Below, piece by piece: positions 12,585-25,612 of a DNA stretch of 64,000 nt. This DNA comes from Hepsetus odoe (Eukaryota; Chordata; Actinopteri; Characiformes; Hepsetidae), in NCBI GenBank assembly GCA_017165825.1, contig CM029369.1, positions 7,459,816 to 7,523,815 of the forward strand. Direction: 5' to 3'. The notes under the pieces were generated by a model. That model had not been told where the DNA came from, searched no databases, and was given only the letters and a program-made list of their open reading frames with translations. How positions within the stretch are numbered: the stretch's first letter is position 1; every line of letters starts with the position of its first letter. Position numbers and translations under genes: made by a program.

Positions 12585-12800
12585 GCTGCAGCTCAGAGAA
12601 ACATCAGGGGGCAGCCATGCTCTGAATGCAAGCCCTCATGACTATTCATGAAATGTTAGAGAGACACCTCTCCCTTCCCCTCCTCTCATCCCAGTTGCAG
12701 CCACATCTGTGTGTGTGACATTTAAAAGGTAACACAGGCCGTTCAGATGGAGGAGTTAATTCTGCCTTATATGCCACTCCACATCTGAAGAACTCCAACA
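12585..12800. promoter_or_regulatory. Candidate conserved non-coding element
   Basis: Unique sequence immediately after a CT microsatellite. It includes GACTATTCATGAAATG, ATTTAAAAGGTAACAC and GGAGTTAATTCTGCC. There is no coding frame. The call is inference from composition only. Confidence 0.3.
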
Positions 12801-15800
12801 TGCCAGTCCATGCAGATAAAATATTACTATTTCTATTTTAATCGCGTCTTGTGTTCTTGTGAGCATGGGTCAGGATGACCAAATCACTGGAGCCATTTGC
12901 TCAAATCAAAATGTTTAAACATAATAGGCATAAAATACATTTTGAAATATAAGGTGGGAATTCACTGTAATGGCCTTGTATCTTAAACCTTTATCACAGA
13001 CCTGCAAGACCCAAGAAAAGTTACACTTATCTCATTACTTCAGTTACACAGCTGCAAAGACTTTACAGCATACAACACTTACTGTGGCATTTAACAGGCT
13101 GAAGAACAGCACTGGCATTTCTGTCATTCCCATAATTATTGGTATTTGCTGATGATTACACTATAATCCTGCAGAATGCCTACTACTGCCTGCTACTATA
13201 GGAACATACAATAATCACCACCATCATCCCAACCCAAATCCAGAGGTTCTACCTGGGATGTTAAGCACTGAGATCTTTTATTCAGCTTAGACATTATTAG
13301 CATCAGTTTGCATTTGGAGACAAATCACATGCACCCTCGTATTTTTCTGTTTATGCTGCAGCCACTGGTGCAAAGCTTATGAGACTAATGCTGCTACTCT
13401 TCATAATGGATATCAGACTTTGACATCTCCTTTTAGGCGTATTGTAATGGGAACAAATCCTGATATCTCCAAACTTGTGATTTTGTCGGAGAGGAAAAAC
13501 TCTTTAATAGTTCTTATGTAAAAATAGGTTGTCTGTGTAAATTTGGGTCATTTCTATTGGCCCATTCATCAATCATTTTACACAATGTAAAGAGCAACTT
13601 TATTTTTTTTCCAATTAACTGATAAACAATGGTCGGTTTTTGAAAGCAATGATATCTAAAATACCATAAATCTAACACATTAGCAAAAAACACACATTTA
13701 ATGCATACAAATTCACCCAGAATGGTCCAATTTAACAACTTACAGATGAAAAATATGCAGAAATGTTTGAGTGAGAAAGAAAAAAATGTAAACTATTTCA
13801 CCTTAAAATCCTTACCTATATAATTTTTTTTTACTAAATTATTATAAATAAAGCATTTGTATCATTATGATAAACTGTGCAATTATACACTCAAATACAA
13901 TTATACATTTACATGATTTTTCATTTCGCCACAATTATTTACCTTTACATTTGATTTTCACTCTTTCATCCTAGACCTTAATTCCGTTTTGATGGTAATA
14001 AAATGTACAGTGATTTGTAAAATACAATACACAACACAATACATCTGAATGAAATCGAACCCACTATTAAACATTTCTTATGAACATGAGAACAAGGTTC
14101 CTGGGGCCTTAGGAGCTCTGACTAGAAGACAGTAGATCAAGGAAGCCTAAAAATGAGTTAAGATGAAATACAAAGTTGTTTGTGGTTTGATGTGAAATGC
14201 TACATTGTAGACAAACTTGCTGGGACACAGATATTCACTGTTGATGGGGACCAGATGACCAAAGTTTTTAATGCCACTAAATGCTACATAACAGATTATT
14301 ATCTGTGATGGTTGAGAATAAGTTGTCTGATATTGGAAACCTTTTCTTAAAATACTTTTGCCAAAAAAAAAACCCAACAAAACAACCAAAAAATAATTTT
14401 TGCCTTAAATGCACTGTTGGTACTGCATGATGCATGATTTGTTTAATGGTAGAAAGAGAATGAAAATGAAAAATATCAAACATTTCTTGTTCATCACTAG
14501 CTTTGTTATCAACATGATATTAAAATTCTGGAGAGATGTTTCATTGTTGAATGAATTGGTTATATTTCTATTGTAGTGGTGCCTTTATGAAGAAATCAGA
14601 TGACAAAGGAAAAGTTTGAATGTTGTCAAGCCAACCCTTCCATCCAAACATCTGTAAACCACCTCAAGAACACACCTGATCTTATGTCCCTATACTGGGC
14701 ATGGTGGACCCTGGGCAACCGGCTGTGAGGCTCTGGGCTTTCTGTTATCTGCCGAGCTTCAGCGTGTAATCTGCAGTGGCAGTACCTGGAAGCACTGGGG
14801 CCAGTGCAGGACTTTGGTGTGCGCCTCACCGTGCCATCCTGCAGGGGTGGGGGACAGAGAGAGGAGTGGGGGGGTTGGGGGCGTCTGAGTCACCCGGCAT
14901 GCACTGACTGGTGCTATGGAAGTGTGTCGGAAGCGATCTGTCACATCTGGGCCTGTCAGGTTGAATCAGAGGCGCAGAGGCGAATGCTAACACGCGCAGA
15001 CGCTTGCGCTAACGCAATAGGGGCCGGGGCAGAACAGGGCAGGGGTAGACCAGAGCAGCTCACTTCAAGTCACAAAGAGAGAGAGACCTTTTGGCCTGGA
15101 GATATGCACACACACACACGTACACGCACGCCAAGACAATATGCTTTCTTTCTCTCACACACCCAAATACAAGAGACACATAAAGACACATACACGGTGG
15201 TGGTCATTCATGCATGCAAGTGTCAAAGCCACCCTGGTCCACGTTGGGGTACAAACCAGGAGTGGTCCACTACTCAGAAATATCCATATTCACTTAAAAA
15301 TGATGACTAACATAAGTCATCACCAACAGATCACAGACACTACCTGTACAACAGCAAAAAGCATCCGCGTGGTGCGATTAGCACAACTCAGACATCAACG
15401 TCCACAACCAGGGATAGAACTTAATCTGTAACCTGATAAGTTCAATATCAATAATCATAGTCAGTTCTATTATAACCAGGGAAATCAAGGTTTCTTTAGT
15501 CCTCGAAGGCCACACTCCAGCACAATTTGGTGATCTTACTGCTCACTGAAACTTTCAAAACCTGTCATTGACTAATAGGTTTAATAAAAGGTGCTTGAGC
15601 AGAAAAATGATCCTTGTGAAGGAACTGTTTCTGCAATGTTTTTAAGAACCATCAGTTGATGTGGAACCAAAAGTGGCTGTTATTTGGAAGAAGTGCTCAA
15701 ACTTTTTGTCTTGAGGAAACAAAGAACAATGTCATGAGCAAAGGTCAAAAAGACGAAGCAAATGTACGTTTTTAATCCATTTTTAAAAAATAGACTAAGC

Positions 15801-15902
15801 AACTGTGCACTATGAACTAATTGCTCAGGCTGGAATTAAGACCTCGTCTACACAGGACTGTGAATGCAGAATTTCAGACAAGTTCAAAAGAAATACGAAA
15901 TA

Positions 15903-16455
15903 TACAGTACTGTGCAAAAGTTTTAGGCAGGTGTGAAAAAATGCTGTAAACAAAGAATGCTTTCAGAAATATAAATAATGATTGTTTGTTTTTATCAATT
16001 TACAAAATGCAAAGTGAGCGAACAAAAGAAAAATCTAAATCAGATCAATATCTGGTGTTACTACCTTTTGCCTTCAAACCAGCATCAGTTCTTCTGGCCC
16101 CCACAGAGCCCTGATCTCAACATCATCCAGTGTGTCTGGATTACAGGAAGAGACAGAAGGATGTGAGGAAGCCTACATCCACAGAAGATCTGTGGTTCGT
16201 TCTCCAAGACGTTTGGAACAACCTACCAGCCGAGTTCCTTCAGAAACTGTGTGCAAGTGTACCTAGAAGAACTGATGCTGTTTTGAAGGCAAAGGGTGGT
16301 CACACCAAATATTGATTTGATTTAGATTTCTCTTTCGTTCATTCACTGCATTTTGTTGATTGATGAAAAAAAATGATGAACACTTCTATTTTTGGAAGCT
16401 TTCTCTGTTTACAGCATTTTTTCCACACCTGCCTGAAACCTTTGCACAGTACTAT
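15903..16455 (+). mobile_element. Defective Tc1-like transposon with transposase C-terminal remnant
   Basis: The ends are inverted copies of TACAGTACTGTGCAAAAG, beside TA dinucleotides as expected for Tc1/mariner insertion. The + strand carries a C-terminal transposase fragment reading WPPQSPDLNIIQCVW at about 16096-16140, the conserved block around the third catalytic acid. It ends with VLKAKGGHTKY near 16310. The N-terminal domain and most of the catalytic core are missing, so it cannot be autonomous. Its inner flanks also form an inverted repeat containing CATCAGTTCTTCTGG and its partner, giving a long near-palindromic structure. Confidence 0.85.
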
Positions 16456-16739
16456 ACATGATATGAATGATGTATTTTTTGTTTGCATGAATAAAAGTCT
16501 GAGGATTATCAAATCACATGTTCTCATCACCTGTTTTTAGCCCCTAAAATTCTTTTTTTGCAATTAAAATCGAAAGGATAAAAAAACATTTCACCACTGA
16601 GGGACTATAGCAGCTATATTACTGTTACATTTGGTAAAGGTGTTCCACAGACCCAAAGCTTGTGAAACCCTTGTCTCTGTTGCCTCGACTGCCATATGTG
16701 TGTGTCTGTGTGTGTCAGGAAGAGATTAATTCTATGCTG

Positions 16740-16880
16740 GCTCATCGCTAAGGCAGACGAGCAGGAGGAGCAGCAGAGAGAACACGCTGATCATTGGAAA
16801 TAATTATTCGCTGTGTCACCGGCAACCTCACTTCACCATCCGTCTATGTCAGGGAAGCATTTCTGACAGGCCCCGAGTGT
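16740..16880. promoter_or_regulatory. Candidate conserved non-coding element
   Basis: A dense unique block with GATCATTGGAAATAATTATT and ACCGGCAACCTCACTTCACC, bounded by GT-rich stretches on both sides. Confidence 0.3.
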
Positions 16881-19800
16881 GTGCTTGTGTGTGTCTGTGT
16901 GTATGTGTCTGCTGAAGACACTGGCATGGACTCCTCTTAATGAACAGAAGAATCCGGATTTAAGATTTATGGATTAATCCTTTCTGGGTCTGAAAATACC
17001 AGAGATCTATACTCCAAGTCACAAGGTCGTAAGTTTTGTAATTTAAATGAAAGGGTTTAAAAGGTGACAAATGAACAAAGCTGGGTTTCATTACGGACTG
17101 ATTCCTATGTACATCTTTTAAGATTTATTGCAGCATAATACTTTAGTTAGGGGAAAAAGGGAGAGCAGAAATGATTAATCACTTTTAATGTTGGTGTCTA
17201 GAACAACTCTCTTTCTATTTGTTATTGCCAAAGAAGTGCAGGTCCATGGCGTGGGCTGAGGACATTGTTCCGCTGCAAGAATGAAATGGCCTAGGGAGCC
17301 CTGATCTTTCTCCTTACCTCTCTTTTCTGGCTTAAAACGACTGCAGGCTAACTAACTGCTAGGCCCTGGTTAATGCTACCGCACGCTCAAAGGCATTTTC
17401 TGAACAAGAAGCAGAAAGAAAAGGAAGAGAGGGAAAAAATGCACAACAGAAATAAAGGCCAAGTTTTAAAACAAATTACATACAGAAGCATGTAGTCTGC
17501 CATGATAAATTAAGGGGTAGGATGTGTCTTTTTTTTAACGCAGTTGCATCTCAATGTTTTTCCTGCATAAACTGTGCTGCTGGAAAACAGCCTTTCCCTC
17601 CTGGTCCTACTATGGAAGTTCTTGTGCTTGTAATAGTTACTTAAAAATGGTATTTTCCTTTTTCAAACAAACTCAGGACTCAATAACAATCAGGAAAGGC
17701 TTATAACTGACTTATCCATCCAGTGGCGTAACTGCTGGTTGGAGGGGGCGATTGCACTGGGGCCTATGAAAAAGGGGTCTGGGTCTCTCATAATTTGCTG
17801 AGAGTACTGTATGTGTATAAATATGATTGTATACTCAGGGTAAAAATCCACCTAAGAAATATCAGTTTGTTTCCTGGTTTTTACAGCATCTTAATTCCAA
17901 TCCATTACAACAAAATGTAAACGAACGCTTGATGTAGATAACAGACCTTCTTTGACCTAGAGTTGATCAGATTATCAGATTTAACAAAATCCAAGCAAAC
18001 AACCATTAATACTAAAAAATGCTGAGAACTGTGATAAAACATTTTAATACTGGCTGTAATGTGCAGTGGTTATAGTGCAGGTCCTTAAGCTATTACATCA
18101 CCTGGGTTCCTTACACGACCCTCAAATGTATCAGTTTTCACTAATTGGTGAAATGACAGGAAGAAAAGGATGGACTTGTTTATTGCGTCAAAAGCAGTAA
18201 TGCTCATTGGCTAATTGGAACCATGACACAATACTGTCAATGAGCAAACCTCAGAGGGATGTCAGAACTTTTGGAAAAGGATGGGTGACAGATTTGCCCC
18301 CTCCCTCTTACTCCCTTCTGCTTATTCCTCCTCACCCCCACCCCATCTACTACCACCATCCCATTTTACTCTAATCGGCCCCTCCTGGAGGTAACCAAAC
18401 CTAGAGGAGAATGAGGGGGTCTGGGACAGGACACTGCAGTAAAATGACAGAGATGATAATGACAATGAATTTCATGTCTGGAAGTCATACAGGGAGACGC
18501 TCGACTGGGCTGACTGCTCCGATTAAACCACTGCAGGTAGAGAAAGGGGGAGGACTCAGTCATTATCCAACACGCCTTTCTTATAATCATTCCTCTGGCA
18601 AAAGAAGAAGTAAGCGAGGAAAAAAAGGAGAAAAGGGGATAAATACACCCAAGTTTTTTCATCCATGAGGAATGCAAAAAAAAAAAAAAAGCCATTAGGA
18701 AAAAAGAAAAGGTATTCAGATTATCAAGCATGCCTTTTCCAATATAATTTACTTTCCATTTGCTATAAATGTTCTATCCATTTAGTTTAAGTGTCTTTGT
18801 AATCTCTGCAGGACAGAAACTTATCAAAGGAAATAACAGCATTATTTTGTGGGGTTTTTTTTCTTTACACCATGTGACTGAATAATTCGTTTCCAATGCC
18901 ATAGTAGAGTCAAATATACCTCCATGTCTTGCCAGTAGTTGAAAAATTAACATTGGACATCCGGCTGAAAATAAAAAAAGTTCTTAAAATAAAATGTCAC
19001 CACAATTATTTGTGTCTGCCGAATAATTACACAGAAAATCAATCAAGAAAGCTCAATAATTAAAACATTTAAGATGCTGGTTATAACAGTTATTCAGTCT
19101 ATGTTAAATTAGATCTCAGCTATTAAATTTGATGAAAACAAATTGATATTCCCAGAAAGTGTAAACATAAATAGGCATGTGTGATGCCTTTCTTGTCGCT
19201 CTGCCCTGCTAAATGAGCAAGGCTGACAGGTCCATGCCCTCCACCCCCACCCCCCACTTACTGTGCCTTTTTGTAGTGCATGGGAATCCACGTATCCGCA
19301 GACACCAAATGCGGACTGACAGATAGCCTTGAGAAACAAAGTTGGGAGTTAGCGGCGACGGTGTGGAGACTGAGCGAACAGGACATGCTATGTACACCCA
19401 GGCTAACAATGAACATATGCTTTGTTTTTCTGATGCCAACACAGAGCACTCGTAGCCTGGAGAGGGATGCTAGATTCTGCAGAAACAGCTGGAGCGAATG
19501 GCCTGCTGGCTATTTTCCTGCTTTGGAACATACATTTTTTTTTATCTAATTTGTTTGCAGTTTGTAGCAAGTAATTAGTAGCTGCAAAGAAAGGCTGTGC
19601 TACTTTAAGTCGAGTTTTTAAAAGGACGGAACTCACACAGTTACATGTGGATTTAAAATGCTAGGCCTGGAATTAGGATCATAGCTATGGTTGAAAAATC
19701 ATTCAGTTCCAAATCATGGGCATTATAGTTCATAAAGGTTTCCTGCCACGCTGAAGGAACTGGATATGTACGTTGTGTGGCCATGATAGAGATCTACGGA

Positions 19801-20337
19801 TCAGGCGCCTTCACAAACAGATGAATTAGGCTGAGCCAACACTAAAATGTTGTCCCAGCAAAGGCAGGTTCTGGAAGTAATTTGCCGTTTCTGATTCCTT
19901 GGAAAAACGCACTGTGAATGACGTAAAATTCAAATAGGTCTCTGTAAACTTTTTCTATATATGGTTTTCTATAAACATTGGCTCTTTTTCTAAGGAAATG
20001 TAACAGTATTGATGTAAGGATGCCCCCTTCAGCTTTACATAAAAGCAGTGTACAGATTTAACAGTATTACCGGAAAAGACACTGGTTCTCATTGGTTGCT
20101 TCTAAGCTTGATAAAGAGGACTTGCATTTTGCTTTTAAAATCAACTATGTGATGCAACTTCCTTCACAACTTCTAATGGTAAGGAACAAAAAAAAATGAG
20201 TAAAACAGCATGTTCTTAAATTAGAGCAGTATAATACTGGATCATAACGCTCTGCATATACAAGGCTTTCGGAGGTCTGAGCTCCTTCATGTGCAGCTGA
20301 AACTCCAATTAGACTTCGCTGATAAGCAAGCATATAT

Positions 20338-20344
20338 GTGTGCA

Positions 20345-20398
<54 letters not shown>
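20338..20398 (+). repeat. GT microsatellite
   Basis: About 27 GT units ending at a CTCACATG sequence. Confidence 0.95.
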
Positions 20399-21031
20399 CA
20401 CATGTCCACACCAGTCAGGTCCAGTCTGAGGGTGTTAGTGCATACACACTCCTGGGCTGCAGGGCTGTCACCAGTGGCAAGTGCAGAGTGGCGTAAACAA
20501 CACAAACTGGCATTTCATCCCAATCCAAAGAAGAAAAAAGAGCATAGACACATGAAATCTGCATTTTTCTTTCTTGCTGCATTTTTCTTTCTTGCTGCAT
20601 TTTCTTTTCAGAATGCAACATAAACAATTTCTTGCTGAGTTTTGTGAGAGAAAATTCTTGGACCCTGACCCCTGACCCCTTTACAACAAATCTAAAACTG
20701 CAGGGACCCACATCAGGATCCATATTTCAATTCTTAACTCTCTCTCTCTGTCTATTCTTATGTACATCTGGATCCATTTTTTGTTGTTTAGTTGAACATT
20801 TTTTGTAGTTTAGTGAAAGGAGTTGAACAATTCTATAATTCAGTAGAATGCAGATTTAAACTTTGTGCATCGATTTGCTTAGCTTGCAAAATCTTGTAAA
20901 TTGGTCAGGCAGGCAAAGCAAAACCCCATCACTGTCAATGACCCGGAGGGAGAGTAAGCTGGTCTGGGAATAACGGTAAACTCTTCAGCTTCTATCATCA
21001 AAGTTATATTTGGAAAAATAAAAAATAGAAG

Positions 21032-21565
21032 TACAGTACTGTGCAAAAGTTTTAGGCAGGTGTGAAAAAATGCTGTAAACAGAGAATGCTTTCAGAAATG
21101 GAAGTGTTAATCATTTATTTTCATCAATCAACAAAGTGCAGTGAATGAACAAAAGAGAATCTAAATCAAATCAATATTTGGTGTGACCACCCTTTGCCTT
21201 CAAAACAGCATCAGTTCTTCTAGCTACACTTGCACACAGTTTCTGAAGGAACTCTGCTGGTCGGTTGTTCCAAACATGACTGTGTTTCAACCTCCGTGTG
21301 ACACTGATGATCATCAGCACCTGTTTGGTAAAACTGGTTGATCAGACACCGACTATAATCCTACAGAATCCCTGACTTTGTGCAAGTGTACCTAGAAGAA
21401 CTGATAAATCATATTTTGATTTGATTTCGATTTTGTTTTTGTTCGCTCACTTTGCATTTTGTAAATGGATAAAAAAAAAAGAACAATCATCATTTATATT
21501 TCTGAAAGTATTCTTTGTTTACAGCATTTTTTCACACCTGTCTAAAACTTTTGCACAGTACTGTA
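21032..21565. mobile_element. Non-autonomous Tc1-like element, same family as 15903-16455
   Basis: The same terminal sequence TACAGTACTGTGCAAAAG opens the element at 21032 and returns inverted to close it at 21565. About 530 bp are left, with no usable transposase. Inside are the segment with CATCAGTTCTTCTAG on the left and AGAAGAACTGAT on the right, so the arms pair over far more than the terminal 50 bp. It is a deletion derivative. Confidence 0.85.
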
Positions 21566-22559
21566 CTTCAGAAAAAGAACACTTTAGTACCGTTAAAGCA
21601 TACTGGGACACTAGGGCAGTCAGTAGCACATTCAAGTTAAAAAGACGGAAGAAATGATTCTACATAAACTACATAAAAATAAAACCTAGAAGGTCGCATT
21701 TCACACAATGAAGTAGAAAGAAAAATATATAAAATATAGATAAAAAATGAAATATTACTACTAGACAATGATCCAAAGGCAAAGAAAATTAATACAGGAA
21801 GTAGTAAAAATATTAACCAAAATATTACGGCTTTGAAATGGTTTTTTATTTAAAACAAGTTGCAGTAAGATTGTAAACATGCTATTCATGCAAGGTAATC
21901 TATAAATATTTCCATGCCAGAAAAAGATCAGTGTAAAGTGCCTGTAACAACTGTGTTGAAATGGGATGTTATTAATGCGCCTGCAGTTCTAAACCCCTGA
22001 ATTCTCACGGGTGCTGCAAAGAACCTCTTCAGTGTTCCATGAAAAACAGAAACAGTCATGTGATCTAAAACACCTCTTTAGATAATACACATTCTAACAA
22101 GAACCTGATGAGAAACTGTAAGCTATTTTTGTTTTTGTTTTTTTCTTTTTCTTTTCTTTAATATGAAACTTTTACAAAGAGGACATAAACAGCTTCTAAA
22201 AATCCTTATAAAAGCGTAGTCTGATCATGACACGCATTTAATCACATTTAATAACTTAAATGTTGTTCATAAACTTAAATGTTGTTCATATCTTTAGTCT
22301 TTTCTGGTTAGTTTTTAGTTTATCAGTTAAATCCTAATTCAAAAACAAACTCTGAATTGATGAAACATTACAGCAGTTTCCGAGAACGTGCAAACACATC
22401 GGATTCTCCGAAAAAAATAAAGCAGGAACATCTAAATGACTGAAAGGTGGGTCTGCTTAGGTGTGAAGGGATTAGGTGGTAGTGTGGAAGGGCCTGGAGT
22501 GTCAAAGCACAGCTCATCCTTCCCCTCCAACACATACCTCATACAACTCCACAAGAGGC

Positions 22560-22800
22560 TGATAATTAGCTGATGAGATGAATCGCCAACGTCAGAGCAG
22601 GACCCTGCAGGACGGTAGTTGAGTAAACCTCATGTAGGGTATGAGTGCAAATTGGAGCCTCTCCCACGTCTCTGTAATGAGCCCCACCTGTCCTCTGCAT
22701 TAAATACCACAGTGAAGGATGGGAAATGTCAGGTGCAATTAAAAGTGATGATACCAGACGGCAGAAATCAAATCAAGACATTCAAAGGAAAAAGAAGAAA
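22560..22800. promoter_or_regulatory. Candidate conserved non-coding element
   Basis: Unique and moderately GC-rich against AT-rich surroundings. It includes GATAATTAGCTGATGAGATG just before it and CATTAAATACCACAG. A short open frame here has no recognisable domain. Confidence 0.3.
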
Positions 22801-23550
22801 CTAGGAAAGAAGTGATGGACCACTTGTGTCATTTTCTCACTCACTAAGGTGGAAAGAGCTGAAAGTTCATTGGGCTCCTTTTACATTTCTGAAGACAAGT
22901 TTCTAGGTAAGGTCAAAGGTATTCTAGATTTTCATTTTTGAAATACAAAATGTTAAAGCAGCATGTGTGCGTGTTCACAATTCCCCCCCTCCAGATGTAG
23001 AAATGGACATGTCCTCCTTGCCCCATTGAATCTATGTTTATGTGTTAAAGCTCTGCAGAAAAAGCAGGAAACTTGATCCTAGAACAGCTTCGCTAGAACA
23101 CAACACTCTGATGAACCTGCCTGCACGGTTGAGAACTGCTTGGATTTCGCAATATTTAAAGTCTTTTTTCTGCTTATGTAATACTTAGATACTTAGGATG
23201 GAAATTATTCAAAGTGGCTCGATATGTATTTTTGTATCAATGTATTTTTGGTGAAAAGTTCATGGTTAAAAAATATGTAGTTTGTTGTAAACTAGTACTT
23301 GAAAACAGTCTCCAAAGGAACCTTTTTTTTGTTGACATTTTTAATTTAACCTGTTTTTTTCAGATTTACCATTTACTTTTACAGATTTGTACCACTGATG
23401 ACATCACAAAGTAGTAGCTTTAGTTTAAAGCTTCTCTACAATGAACCATCTCACGTTAAACCATTTCTGAATGACTTTGTTCACATTTTCATTACTAGAA
23501 ACTTCCTTCAGCAATTTATTTACAAAAAAAGTTGTGTTTTCGGGAATAAG

Positions 23551-23845
23551 GTGAGTCAGCGGTGGCCTAGTGGTTAGGGAGTTGGCCCCAGGATCAGGAG
23601 GTTGTGGGTTCTAATCCCAGACCAGTGGGTCGTGGGTTCGAATTCCAGACCAGTTGGTTGCCCTGAGGTGCCATTTAGCAAGGTACTGTCCCTGTCACCA
23701 CTCCACGGGCGCTTTCAATAGCTGCCCCCTGCTGCACATGTGTGAGTGTATGGGTAAAAAGCAGAGGTGATTTTCGCTGTGGTTCACTGTGTGCTGTGCT
23801 GTGTTTCACAATGACAAGAATAGTCACTTTCACTTTCCGGGATAA
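23551..23845 (+). mobile_element. tRNA-derived SINE (family A) with duplicated B-box segment
   Basis: This is the best preserved copy, running from GTCAGCGGTGGCCTAGTGG to TCACTTTCACTTTC. A segment of about 30 bp holding the B box occurs twice in tandem (GTGGGTTCTAATCCCAGACC and GTGGGTTCGAATTCCAGACC). The copy is therefore longer than its relatives. Confidence 0.85.
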
Positions 23846-24044
23846 AGACAGGCAGTTTTCATTCAGAAGTCAAGAGTTTACTGTAAAACTGTAATTGTGA
23901 AGAAGCTTTGTGGAAAATGACAGAATTGGTAACAAGTAAGAGAGAAAAAACTACAGCATTAGATGCATTTTTATCCTGTAAATAAGATGAACCAAACCCA
24001 ACACTTTTGAAGGTTTGTGCCAGTTTGTCCCAATATTTATTTTA

Positions 24045-25416
24045 TACAGTCTCCTCCAGAGGTACTGGAACAGCATACACAGTTTATTTGGTTTTGCTTT
24101 TCACTGAAGAGGTTTGTTTGTTTGAGATGGGAGGAAGAATATGAGCTATGAGCCCCACGAGATATCAGATATTCAGCTTTCCTTTCCTTACATCTAGATT
24201 TTTAAAATGACAAACACTATAGCACCTTTTGCATCCAGTAGCCCAGTTTTTCAGAATAGTAACATAAAATTTGAATGAAAATGAAAGTAACCACTTAAAC
24301 ATCACTTGCTGGCAATCAGTGCATCAAGCTTGTGACCCTCTGACTTCACCAGATTGTTGGCTTCTTCTCTGATTCTGGTTTTTCAGACCTTCATTACAGA
24401 ATCTTTCAGCTTCTGTTTTTTCCAGGAGGATTCTCTCCTCAGACTCCTATCAGGAGATGAAGCGCACGTTCAGTTGGGTTTAGATTAAATTTTCCCCTGG
24501 ATTAAGTCCTTTATTAACTTGGTGATGTGATTTGGGTCATTGTTTTTCTGCATGATAAAGTTCTGCCAACTAGATTGAATACATTTTTCTCTAAACTGGT
24601 GGACAATATATTTCTGTAAACTTCATTCTGCTGCTGGCGTTGTGAGTTACATCATCAGTAAAGATCATTTAAAGATTATAAGCCGTTTCAGAAGCAGCCA
24701 TGAAAGTCCAAGCCTAGACATCGACTCCACTGGGCTTCACAGACAAGCATATTCTTTCTTTATCCATGAGTTTGATTTTCCATTCCATTATAATTTGTCT
24801 CATTGGTCCATATTTTTTTTTCCAGATATTGAGGCTCATCCCTGTATTTTTTATTTTTTATTTATTTATTTTTGTGTTTAGCTTTGTTAAAAGCTAAGAC
24901 CAAAAATGGGTCTGTCAGCAGCTTTGACAGTTTGTCTTTGTGCTCGTTTTCAGTTTTTAACAACTAATACAGTCTTTACATGTTGCAACTGAGTGTAAAA
25001 TATAAAGAGCTCTTTACAGTTTAAATCATCAATCTAATGGCACAAATCTGTATAACAGTAAACACCAGTTCTGAGCAACAAAACCCAGGTTCTTTTGCTC
25101 ACTTGAAAAACTTTGTGGTCAGATTCAAGTGCTATATTCTTTGTAATTTGAGTCAGTTTGATTTCTATAGCACTTTTTACAACTGTTGTTGTCACAAAGC
25201 AGCTTTACAGAGTCCGGGTCCGAGTCGCAAGTGAGTCAACCGAGGGCGACAGAGGCAGAGCTCCCTAAAACTGGAGGAAGAAACCTGGGGAGGAACCAAG
25301 AAAACAAAATTCTAATCACTCGTCTCATTTTCTTCTTTTTTATCTCAAACCCAAATGTCTTCAGTGCAAAGCAAAAAAACAAATGAATTGCTGTTCCAAT
25401 ACTTTTGGGGACTGTA
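24045..25416 (-). mobile_element. Degraded Tc1-like transposon with both terminal inverted repeats
   Basis: The left end at 24045 (TACAGTCTCC, then GGAACAGCA) pairs with the right end CTGTTCCAATAC through GGGGACTGTA at 25416. The interior resembles, on the - strand, the fish Tc1 family whose ends read TCCAAATATTTATGGACCTAACTGTA-like; blocks such as CACGTTCAGTTGGGTTTAG and TGGGTCATTGTTTTTCTGC match that transposase region as I remember it. The frame is broken throughout. A different dispersed repeat (25160-25330) is nested near its right end. Confidence 0.7.
25160..25330 (+). mobile_element. Dispersed fish repeat (family D)
   Basis: CACAAAGCAGCTTTACAGAG, GAGGGCGACAGAGGCAGAG, CTCCCTAAAACTGGAGGAAG and GGGAGGAACCAAG form a repeat common in fish genomes. 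A second copy is at 60885-61065. This copy is nested in the transposon at 24045-25416. Confidence 0.7.
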
Positions 25417-25529
25417 CTAAACAGGGAGCTTCTGATGCTCCTTGAGAATTTACAACCATTGGTTTAGAGAATAGCTGATTAAAGGAATATGCAGCAAAAT
25501 AAAAGTGATTTTGTAGTTCAGATGACAGT

Positions 25530-25612
25530 CGGTAAAAGTGATCATTTGTCATTGTGGACACACCACACGCACCACTACGAAATTCTCTGCATTTAACCCT
25601 TTACAGCTGAAA
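25530..25612 (-). mobile_element. Possible short SINE fragment
   Basis: GTCATTGTGGACACACCAC and GAAATTCTCTGCATTTAACC resemble the reverse complement of a SINE 3' region like family A. It is too short for certainty. Confidence 0.35.

Larger units (their letters stand above)
6240..15900. other. Intergenic region without recognisable genes
   Basis: AT-rich sequence with the microsatellites and candidate elements listed separately. Other unique blocks that might be regulatory are 8520-8705 and 10600-10770. NBRE-like AAAGGTCA occurs at about 15743. Short open frames (for example 14804-15310) show no domain, no codon bias and no splice context. Confidence 0.6.
16456..21031. other. Intergenic region without recognisable genes
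   Basis: Mostly unique AT-rich sequence. A possible additional regulatory block lies at 17200-17410. A 19-bp unit containing TTTTTCTTTCTTGCTGCA is repeated about three times at 20560-20610. No coding evidence was found. Confidence 0.6.
21566..24044. other. Intergenic region without recognisable genes
   Basis: AT-rich sequence holding the candidate element at 22560-22800 and the SINE at 23551. A small tandem duplication (AACTTAAATGTTGTTCAT) is at 22253-22290. Nothing else stands out. Confidence 0.6.

Noticed and set aside
14804..15310. A 168-codon open frame
   Set aside because: No domain, low-complexity His/Thr end from a CA tract, no splice or promoter context.
15903..16455. Functional transposase gene
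   Set aside because: Only a C-terminal fragment remains; the DNA-binding domain and first catalytic acids are absent.
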